This document shows positions 17,346-24,002 of a stretch of DNA of 64,000 bases, in pieces; within the stretch, counting starts at the first letter, position 1, and each line of letters begins with the position of its first letter. The stretch is taken from NCBI RefSeq assembly GCF_003148805.1, contig NZ_QGGX01000009.1, positions 62,001 to 126,000 on the forward strand, in the 5' to 3' direction. The translations under genes were made by a program, and so were the position numbers. The stretch comes from Aminobacter sp. AP02 (GTDB taxonomy: Bacteria > Pseudomonadota > Alphaproteobacteria > Rhizobiales > Rhizobiaceae). Under the pieces are notes generated by a model. That model had not been told where the DNA came from, ran no database searches, and worked only from the letters and a program-made list of their open reading frames with translations.

Positions 17346-17627
17346 GTGTCCACGACCTTCGAGAAAGTCGCCAAGATCATTGCCGAGACCAGCGAGATCG
17401 ACATCGACACCATTACGCCCGAGAGCCACACCATCGACGATCTGGGCATCGACAGCCTCGATTTCCTGGACATCGTCTTTGCGATCGACAAGGAATTCGG
17501 CATCAAGGTGCCGCTCGAGAAGTGGACGCAGGAAGTCAACGACGGCAAGGCCTCGACTGACGAATACTTCGTCATGAAGAACCTTTGCGCCAAGATCGAC
17601 GCGCTCGTCGCGGCAAAGAACGCCTGA
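17346..17627 (+). CDS. acpXL: Very-long-chain-fatty-acid acyl carrier protein AcpXL
   Basis: Dedicated acyl carrier protein on which the 27-hydroxyoctacosanoyl chain of rhizobial lipid A is built. 93 residues from a GTG at 17346 with AAAGGA 6 bases upstream. The phosphopantetheine serine is Ser37 in [20 protein letters not shown]. The length and the [11 protein letters not shown]...[14 protein letters not shown] tail separate AcpXL from the 78-residue housekeeping AcpP. An upstream ATG at 17319 is in frame but has no ribosome site. First gene of the VLCFA operon. Confidence 0.94.
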   Translation: MSTTFEKVAKIIAETSEIDIDTITPESHTIDDLGIDSLDFLDIVFAIDKEFGIKVPLEKWTQEVNDGKASTDEYFVMKNLCAKIDALVAAKNA

Positions 17628-17644
17628 GAACGCTGAAGCCACCC

Positions 17645-18832
17645 ATGGCCAATCGCGACGTCGTCATCACAGGCATCGGCCTCGTCTCCTCCCTTGGAGA
17701 AGGCGGCGCTGCCCATTGGGACAAGCTGACCGCACCGGGCACAACCCCGGTGATCGATGCCGAACGCTTCCCCCCCTATGCCATCCATCCCCTGCCGCAG
17801 ATCGACTGGAGCCTGCAGATCGCCAAGCGCGGCGACCAGCGCCAGATGGAAACCTGGCAGCGGCTGGGCACCTATACAGCGGGCATGGCGCTCGATGACG
17901 CCGGCATCAAGGGCAATGACGAACTCAGCGCGACCATGGACATGGTCGTGGCGGCAGGCGGCGGCGAGCGTGACGAAGCGGTCGACGCCGGTGTGCTGGC
18001 GGCATCTGAAAACCGCACCGACCGCGATGTGCTGCTCAACGAAAAGCTGACCACTGAACTCAGGCCGACGCTGTTTCTGGCGCAGCTTTCCAACCTGCTC
18101 GCCGGCAACATCTCGATCGTCCACAAGGTCACCGGCTCTTCCCGCACCTTCATGGGCGAGGAAGGTGCAGGCGTTTCGGCCATTGAGACCGCGGTCGCGC
18201 GTATCCGCTCCGGCCAGTCGACGCATGTGCTGGTTGGCGGCGCGTTCCAGACCGAACATTCCGACATGCTGCTCGGCTACGAACTGGCCGGCTACCTGCA
18301 TCGCGGGCCGTGGAAGCCGGTGTGGCAGCGCCAGGGCTCGGAAGGCGGCGGCGTCGTCACCGGATCGGGCGGTGCATTCCTCGTGCTCGAATCGCGCGAC
18401 CATGCCGAAGCCCGTGGCCAGAAGATCTATGCCACGCTCAGCCCGGTGCTTTCCAGCCGCGCCAGGCGCCGCAACGGCGGGCTCGAAGCGGGTATCGCCG
18501 AATTGCTGGCTAAGACCGATTTGCCCGATGGCGAGTTGCTGGCGGTCTCGGGAGCCTCGGGCGCCCATGCCGCAACCGCAGCTGAAAAGGCCGCCTTCGA
18601 CGCCAATCCGGCGATCGCGGCCCGCGCCCTTTCGTCGCTGACCGGGCACATGAAGGAAGCGCAGTTTCCGTTCGCCGTGGCGCTCGCAGCGCTCGCCGTC
18701 GACCGTGGCGCCGGCTACCCGGCCTTCGAACAAGGCGAGAAGATTTTCGCTGGCAAGCCGGAGAATGTTCTGGCAACGGCGGTCGGCTATCACCAATTCG
18801 AAGGCATGGCGCTCGTTTCCGCGCCGCGCTGA
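17645..18832 (+). CDS. fabF2XL: Beta-ketoacyl-ACP synthase-like protein FabF2XL (chain-length-factor-like)
   Basis: Thiolase-fold ketosynthase homologue of 395 residues in the lipid A VLCFA pathway. It aligns with the following FabF1XL, but the catalytic triad is mostly lost. The position of Cys173 is Glu173 (MGEEGAGVSAI), the first His is replaced around SGASGAHAAT, and only the second His (LTGHMKEAQ) remains. This resembles the KS-beta or chain-length factor of type II polyketide synthases, which pairs with an active KS-alpha. It starts 17 bases after acpXL, where fabZXL is expected in many rhizobia. A heterodimer with FabF1XL is inferred. Confidence 0.88.
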   Translation: MANRDVVITGIGLVSSLGEGGAAHWDKLTAPGTTPVIDAERFPPYAIHPLPQIDWSLQIAKRGDQRQMETWQRLGTYTAGMALDDAGIKGNDELSATMDMVVAAGGGERDEAVDAGVLAASENRTDRDVLLNEKLTTELRPTLFLAQLSNLLAGNISIVHKVTGSSRTFMGEEGAGVSAIETAVARIRSGQSTHVLVGGAFQTEHSDMLLGYELAGYLHRGPWKPVWQRQGSEGGGVVTGSGGAFLVLESRDHAEARGQKIYATLSPVLSSRARRRNGGLEAGIAELLAKTDLPDGELLAVSGASGAHAATAAEKAAFDANPAIAARALSSLTGHMKEAQFPFAVALAALAVDRGAGYPAFEQGEKIFAGKPENVLATAVGYHQFEGMALVSAPR

Positions 18833-18850
18833 AGGGTGTCAGGACAAAAC

Positions 18851-20122
18851 ATGGCCAATCTTAAGGATCATCTCGGCAGGCCCGTCGTTGCCGTAACCGG
18901 CATCGGTGTCGTCACCTCGCTTGGTGTCGGCAAGGCCGATAATTGGGCAGCACTGACATCAGGCAAGTCAGGCATCCATCCGATCACCCGCTTCCCCATT
19001 GACCTGCTCAACACCAAAATCTCTGGTATGGTCGATTTCCTGCCGTCGAGCACAAAGGGCGCCAGCGCGCTGACCTACGAACTCGCCGAGACGGCGGCAC
19101 AGGAAGCAGTCGAGGAAGCCGGTTTTGCCTCCGACGATTTCGATGGCCCGCTGTTCCTCGCCTCCCCGCCAGTCGAACTCGATTGGCGCGACCGCTTCGC
19201 GCTTTATGCCGGCGACGACGAAGGCTCGGCCTCCGAACGCCTGCTGAAAGTAGCGCGCAGCCAGAACTCGCTCGACATGTTCGACACCTCGCAGTTCGGC
19301 TCGATCGCCGACCGCCTCGCCGACCGGTTCGGCACGCGCGGCCTGCCAATCACAACCTCGACCGCTTGCGCATCGGGCGCCACCGCCATCCAGCTCGGCG
19401 TCGAGGCCATTCGTCGCGGCGAATGCGACCGTGCGCTGTCGATCGGCGCCGACGGTTCGGCGACCGCCGAGGCACTGATCCGGTTTTCGCTGCTGTCAGC
19501 GCTGTCGACCAACAACGATGTGCCCGAAAAGGCCTCCAAGCCTTTCTCCAAGGACCGCGACGGCTTCGTGCTTGCGGAAGGTTCGGCAGCCCTAGTGCTC
19601 GAATCCCTGGAAAGCGCGCTTGCCCGTGGTGCCGAAGTTCTCGGCATCCTGCGCGGCTGCGGCGAAAAGGCCGACGACTTCCACCGCACGCGCTCCAAGC
19701 CAGACGGCTCGCCGGCGATCGCCGCTGTGAAGGCAGCGCTGGCCGATGCGGGTCTGGCCGAGGACGAGATCGACTACGTCAACGCCCACGGCACCTCGAC
19801 GCCCGAGAACGACAAGATGGAGCATCTGTCGCTTTCGACCGTGTTCGGCGAGCGCATCCGCAAGATTCCGGTGTCATCGAACAAGTCGATGATCGGCCAC
19901 ACGCTGTCTGCGGCAGGTGCCATCGAGGCCGCGTTCTCGCTGATGACCATGCGCGAGGGCGTCATTCCCCCGACGATCAACTACGACAATCCCGATCCTT
20001 CGATCGAGCTCGACGTGGTGCCGAATGTGAAGCGCAAGGCAGAGGTTCGCACAGTGCTTTCCAATTCTTTCGGCTTCGGCGGCCAGAACACCTGCCTTGT
20101 CATGGCGCGGGAACCGGTCTAA
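18851..20122 (+). CDS. fabF1XL: Beta-ketoacyl-ACP synthase FabF1XL
   Basis: Catalytic condensing enzyme of VLCFA elongation, 423 residues. It has the intact Cys-His-His triad: Cys173 in TSTACASGATAI, His313 in NAHGTSTPEND, and His350 in NKSMIGHTLSAAG, plus the C-terminal NSFGFGGQN. The ATG at 18851 has AGGA six bases upstream; a GTG five codons earlier is possible. The gap to fabF2XL is 18 bases, so the two are made together. Rhizobial VLCFA loci carry this pair in the same order. Confidence 0.93.
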   Translation: MANLKDHLGRPVVAVTGIGVVTSLGVGKADNWAALTSGKSGIHPITRFPIDLLNTKISGMVDFLPSSTKGASALTYELAETAAQEAVEEAGFASDDFDGPLFLASPPVELDWRDRFALYAGDDEGSASERLLKVARSQNSLDMFDTSQFGSIADRLADRFGTRGLPITTSTACASGATAIQLGVEAIRRGECDRALSIGADGSATAEALIRFSLLSALSTNNDVPEKASKPFSKDRDGFVLAEGSAALVLESLESALARGAEVLGILRGCGEKADDFHRTRSKPDGSPAIAAVKAALADAGLAEDEIDYVNAHGTSTPENDKMEHLSLSTVFGERIRKIPVSSNKSMIGHTLSAAGAIEAAFSLMTMREGVIPPTINYDNPDPSIELDVVPNVKRKAEVRTVLSNSFGFGGQNTCLVMAREPV

Positions 20123-20204
20123 GCGACCCTTTCAACGTTCTGGGTGCATGACCTCGAAATCGGAAACGGTTGTCGTGGTTCCATGCGCCGATTAGAGGTG
20201 CTTT

Positions 20205-20232
20205 CGCGTCCCTTGCAGATGAAAGGGACGCG
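20205..20232 (+). other. Strong hairpin between fabF1XL and adh2XL
   Basis: Perfect 10-bp stem cgcgtccctt/aagggacgcg with an 8-base loop, in the 142-base gap inside the VLCFA operon. No T-run follows, so it is not a standard terminator; it may stabilise the upstream mRNA or mark a processing site. Confidence 0.6.
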
Positions 20233-20264
20233 CATCATCGTAGATACAAGGACTTAGCGACATC

Positions 20265-21293
20265 ATGCGCGCATTGCAGCTCGTCGAGGACCGCCGGCTC
20301 GAGCAGGTGGACATCGCCCCGCCCCCGCCTCCCGGCCTTGGCGAAGTCACGCTGCGCATCAAGGCCGTGGCGCTCAACCACATCGACGTCTGGGGCTGGC
20401 GCGGCATGGCATTCGCCAAGCGCAAGTTGCCGCTCATTGTCGGCGCGGAAGCCTCCGGCGAAGTCGACGAAGTCGGCCCCGGCGTGACCGGCCTTGCGCC
20501 CGGTCAGCTCGTATCGATCTACGGCGCCCGCACCTGCGGCCTGTGCCGCCCTTGCCGCGAAGGCCGCGACAATCTGTGCGAGCACGTCTCCGGCGTGCAC
20601 GGCTTCCATCTCGACGGCTTCGCCCAGGAAAAGATCAACCTGCCGGCGCGCCTGCTTGTTCCGGCACCTCCCGGCGTCGACGCCATCGGAGCTGCGGTTG
20701 CTCCCGTTACCTTCGGCACCGTCGAACACATGCTGTTCGACAACGCCAAGCTTGAGCCGGGCGAGACGATCCTGATTCATGCCGGCGGTTCGGGCATCGG
20801 CTCGGCGGCGATCCAGCTCGCCAAGAAGTTGGGCTGCACCGTCATTACGACTGTCGGTTCCAACGACAAGATCGAAAAGGCCAAGGCGCTTGGCGCCGAT
20901 CATGTCATCAACTACCGCGAAGACCGCTTCGAAGGCGTCGTGCGCAAGCTGACGAAAAAGAAGGGTGTCGACGTGGTGTTCGAACATGTCGGCAAGGACA
21001 CGTGGGCAGGCTCCATGTTCAGCCTCAAGCGTGGTGGCCGCCTCGTCACCTGCGGCTCGACATCTGGCGTTTCGACCGAAATCAACCTGATGATGCTGTT
21101 CCAGCAACAGCTCAAGCTGCTTGGCTCCTTTGGCTGCCGCATGGAAAACATGGCCGACGCCATGCAGAAGATGGCCGCCGGACTTGTCAAGCCGATCATC
21201 GACACCGAAGTCGACTTCAGCTCCATCGACACCGCGCTGAAGCGGATGGAAGGTCGCGACGTGTTCGGCAAGATCATCCTCCGCATCGACTGA
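20265..21293 (+). CDS. adh2XL: Zinc-type alcohol dehydrogenase family protein Adh2XL
   Basis: Medium-chain dehydrogenase/reductase of 342 residues found in rhizobial VLCFA loci, proposed to reduce or oxidise the long acyl chain during lipid A biosynthesis. The GroES-like domain carries ALNHIDVWGWRG and the structural-zinc cysteines CGLCRPCREGRDNLC; the nucleotide-binding domain has IHAGGSGIGSAAIQLAKKLG. It resembles quinone-oxidoreductase/crotonyl-CoA-reductase-like members. It is separated from fabF1XL by 142 bases with a hairpin and from lpxXL by 13 bases. Confidence 0.88.
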   Translation: MRALQLVEDRRLEQVDIAPPPPPGLGEVTLRIKAVALNHIDVWGWRGMAFAKRKLPLIVGAEASGEVDEVGPGVTGLAPGQLVSIYGARTCGLCRPCREGRDNLCEHVSGVHGFHLDGFAQEKINLPARLLVPAPPGVDAIGAAVAPVTFGTVEHMLFDNAKLEPGETILIHAGGSGIGSAAIQLAKKLGCTVITTVGSNDKIEKAKALGADHVINYREDRFEGVVRKLTKKKGVDVVFEHVGKDTWAGSMFSLKRGGRLVTCGSTSGVSTEINLMMLFQQQLKLLGSFGCRMENMADAMQKMAAGLVKPIIDTEVDFSSIDTALKRMEGRDVFGKIILRID

Positions 21294-21306
21294 GGATTTT
21301 CCCGAA

Positions 21307-22305
21307 TTGCCCCGCAAGAAGGCCAGCAAGATTCCCAACCCCACGGTCATGAAGATCATGGGGCGCCTGCGCATGCTCAACTATTGGCTGGTCGCCCAGG
21401 TTGCACTGGTGGCGCTCAAGCTGCTGCGCCTGCTGCCGGTCGACAAAGGACTGAACTTCGCCGATCGCGCCGCGCGCACCGTCGGCCCCTGGTTCGGCCG
21501 TCACCGGGTCGCACTGACCAACTTGCGCAACGCCTATCCCGAGAAAACCGACGCCGAAATCGAAGCCATCGCCCTCGACATGTGGGGCAATATGGGCCGG
21601 CTCGGCGCTGAATACATCTTCCTTGAGCAGATCTTCGATTACGATCCGCAGGCAACCACGCCCGGCCGCATCGAGGTTTCCGGTATCGACCACTTCGTCA
21701 AGATCGCTGGAGAGGACAGGCCGCACATCGTCTTCACCGCACACCTTGGCAATTTCGAACTGCTGCCGATCGCTGCCGCCACATTCGGCATGAAGATCAC
21801 CGCGCTGTTTCGCCCGCCGAACAACCCCTACCTCGCCGAATACATCTTCTCGACGCGCAGCTCGAACATGGGCGACCTGTTGGCATCGCAACGTGGCGCG
21901 TCCTTTGCACTGGCAGGTATTCTCGACCGGGGCGGCAATGTCGGCGTGCTCGTCGACCAGAAGTTCAACCGCGGCCTGCGCACGACATTTTTCGGCCGCG
22001 AATGCGAGACCAATCCGGTGCTTGCCATGCTCGCGCGCCACTACGAGTGCGACGTCTACCCGGCCCACTGCGTCAGGCTGCCCGGCAACCGCTATCGGCT
22101 GTCGGTGGAAGAGAAGCTGACGCTGCCGCGCCGTGAAGACGGTACCGTGGACGTTCAGGCGACCACCCAGATGCTCAACGACACGGTGGAGCGCTGGATC
22201 CGCGAAGACCCCGGCCAGTGGATGTGGTTCCACAAGCGTTGGAACCTGTCCCATGGCAGGCGCCGCAAGGTCAACGCCGCCGGCAAGCTGGCCGCCGATT
22301 CCTGA
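21307..22305 (+). CDS. lpxXL: Lipid A very-long-chain acyltransferase LpxXL
   Basis: Inner-membrane lysophospholipid-acyltransferase-superfamily enzyme that moves the C28 acyl group from AcpXL to lipid A. 332 residues from TTG 21307; MKIMGRLRMLNYWLVAQ at 21349 is a credible shorter start. A membrane anchor near residues 25-45 is followed by the HX4E catalytic pair, His146 and Glu151 in TAHLGNFELLP, then VGVLVDQKFNRGL. Last gene of the VLCFA operon; only 8 bases separate its stop from the convergent soeC stop, with no terminator visible. Confidence 0.92.
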   Translation: MPRKKASKIPNPTVMKIMGRLRMLNYWLVAQVALVALKLLRLLPVDKGLNFADRAARTVGPWFGRHRVALTNLRNAYPEKTDAEIEAIALDMWGNMGRLGAEYIFLEQIFDYDPQATTPGRIEVSGIDHFVKIAGEDRPHIVFTAHLGNFELLPIAAATFGMKITALFRPPNNPYLAEYIFSTRSSNMGDLLASQRGASFALAGILDRGGNVGVLVDQKFNRGLRTTFFGRECETNPVLAMLARHYECDVYPAHCVRLPGNRYRLSVEEKLTLPRREDGTVDVQATTQMLNDTVERWIREDPGQWMWFHKRWNLSHGRRRKVNAAGKLAADS

Positions 22306-22313
22306 GATCGTCC

Positions 22314-23231
22314 TCAGTCGCCGTAGTAATTCATCACCGCATGACGGGCTTCGGCGAAGAACAGCCAGCGCTCGACTACCAGGCCGCATGCGTAGAGCAA
22401 GACCGCCAACACGGCGGCCAGCATAGCGGTCGTGCTGCCGCCGAGAATAACAACCAGCATCAGCGCGACCGGCACCACCCCGCCCAGCAGGATTGCCATT
22501 TTCGAGAGCTTCAGCGCGTGCTTGCGGGCAATCTTGAAACCCATTTCGCGCGTCAGGTAGTTGTCGTTCATATGCGGCCGCTCAAACAGCCTGACATGGC
22601 CGATGTTTCCGAGACCGGTTGCACTCTCAGGCGTTGACAGCGGCACCAGCGTGCGCAGCCGCTTCCACCAGGCGCTTTTCGCTGCCCACGCAGCAATGAC
22701 CGCAACAAGCGCAAGTACCGCACATAAATCGCTGCTACTTCCAGAGATAACGGCAACGACGGTCGAGAGCAGCAGCCCGCCTGCAGCCGAGAAAAGCAGG
22801 TAGCAAATTGGTGTAAGTCCGGTGTTCCAGGCCTGGATCGAGCGCAGCGAAGCGTAGATCATAGCCGTGCAATAAACGGTGGCACCGCACATGACGGCGC
22901 CAACCAGCCCAACAACGGGCAGGTAACGCCCCTCGATCACCGCGAACCATGCCGATATCGTCAACGGCACGAAGGTCGCCATGGCCATAACGCCTTCGCG
23001 CGACAGCCAGCTTGAGCGCCATTGCGACAGTGCCCTCCAGGCGCGCTGCGGATTGCCGAGATGCAGCGTGGAAGACAACAGCCCGCCTGCGATCATCACA
23101 AGCGCAGCGACATGCGCGAGTTTCGCCGACAACGTCGATGCGTCAAGCAGGCCAAGCCCGAGCACTGCTGCAAGGCCATAGCCGAGTCCCGAAAGCGTGG
23201 TGAACAAAATGATGGAAGGAGCAGGATGCAT
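22314..23231 (-). CDS. soeC: DmsC-type membrane anchor of the molybdoenzyme, probable SoeC
   Basis: 305-residue membrane subunit with about eight helices, DmsC family (LFTTLSGLGYGLAAVLGLGLLD, GGLLSSTLHLGNPQRAWRALSQWRSSWLSREGV). It anchors the catalytic and iron-sulfur subunits and exchanges electrons with the quinone pool. It starts 3 bases after the iron-sulfur subunit, third in the order A-B-C used by sulfite dehydrogenase SoeABC. The DMSO-reductase reading of the family is less likely because the catalytic subunit lacks a Tat signal. Confidence 0.8.
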   Translation of the reverse strand: MHPAPSIILFTTLSGLGYGLAAVLGLGLLDASTLSAKLAHVAALVMIAGGLLSSTLHLGNPQRAWRALSQWRSSWLSREGVMAMATFVPLTISAWFAVIEGRYLPVVGLVGAVMCGATVYCTAMIYASLRSIQAWNTGLTPICYLLFSAAGGLLLSTVVAVISGSSSDLCAVLALVAVIAAWAAKSAWWKRLRTLVPLSTPESATGLGNIGHVRLFERPHMNDNYLTREMGFKIARKHALKLSKMAILLGGVVPVALMLVVILGGSTTAMLAAVLAVLLYACGLVVERWLFFAEARHAVMNYYGD

Positions 23232-23234
23232 ATT

Positions 23235-24002
23235 TCAGATTCGGTCCAGCATGCCGTCGAGCCAGGCAAAGAAGCCCTTGGCACCGTCAGTGTTTTCAGC
23301 GAGCACCGCCGAGCCGGCACTCGCAGCTAATGGCTTGCGCGGCCGCGGAGGCAGGTACTTGTTAGTTGGGCGCGTGCCCTGCTCCGGCATGAGATCGTAG
23401 CCGCCGCGCTCAGCCACCATGCGCGAGACATCTGAAGTCGGATCGCCGAGGTCGCCATAGTGCCGGGCATTGGCGGGGCACGTGCGGACGCAGGACGGAA
23501 CGCGGTCGATTTCCTTCAGCGTCTCGTTGTAGATGCGGTCGACGCACAGCGTGCATTTCTTCATCACGCCGGCGGCAAGGTCCATCTCGCGCGCACCGTA
23601 AGCGCAGGACCAGGCGCACAGCCCGCAGCCGATGCATTTGCTCTCGTCGACCAGCACGATGCCGTCTTCGGCGCGCTTGTAGGAAGCGCCCGTAGGACAG
23701 ACGGTGACACACGGCGCATCCTCGCAATGCAGGCAGGATTTCGGGAAATGCACGATGCGCGCGTCGCCCGCCTCGCCAATTACCTGACCGCCTTCAGGCA
23801 CGACCTCGAAGGTGTGGATCCGGTTGAGGAAGGTACCGGAGACATCAGCGCCATAGGGTTGCTGGTCGGACAGCGCGGCACCATAGCCTCCGGTATTCCA
23901 TTCCTTGCAGCTGATGACGCAGGCATGACAACCGACGCAAACGTCGAGGTCGATCACAAGCCCGAGCTTCTTCGGTGTCGGCAGCGAAGGCAGGCTGGTC
24001 AT
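23235..24002 (-). CDS. soeB: 4Fe-4S ferredoxin subunit of the molybdoenzyme, probable SoeB
   Basis: 255-residue electron-transfer subunit with four [4Fe-4S] cysteine groups: C22-x2-C25-x2-C28-x3-C32 in VCVGCHACVISCKEW, then CLHCEDAPCVTVCPTG, CIGCGLCAWSCAYG, and CTLCVDRI with CVRTCPANA. The ATG at 24002 overlaps the soeA stop as ATGA and has GGAG upstream, so the two are translationally coupled. It relays electrons from the SoeA Mo centre to SoeC. There is no signal peptide, in keeping with a cytoplasm-facing complex. Confidence 0.85.
   Translation of the reverse strand: MTSLPSLPTPKKLGLVIDLDVCVGCHACVISCKEWNTGGYGAALSDQQPYGADVSGTFLNRIHTFEVVPEGGQVIGEAGDARIVHFPKSCLHCEDAPCVTVCPTGASYKRAEDGIVLVDESKCIGCGLCAWSCAYGAREMDLAAGVMKKCTLCVDRIYNETLKEIDRVPSCVRTCPANARHYGDLGDPTSDVSRMVAERGGYDLMPEQGTRPTNKYLPPRPRKPLAASAGSAVLAENTDGAKGFFAWLDGMLDRI

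Noticed and set aside
17291-18796. 501-codon minus-strand frame across acpXL and fabF2XL
   Set aside because: Shadow of two clear genes on the plus strand; composition is not protein-like.
22306-22313. Terminator between lpxXL and soeC
   Set aside because: Only 8 bases separate the convergent stops and no hairpin with a T-run is present.
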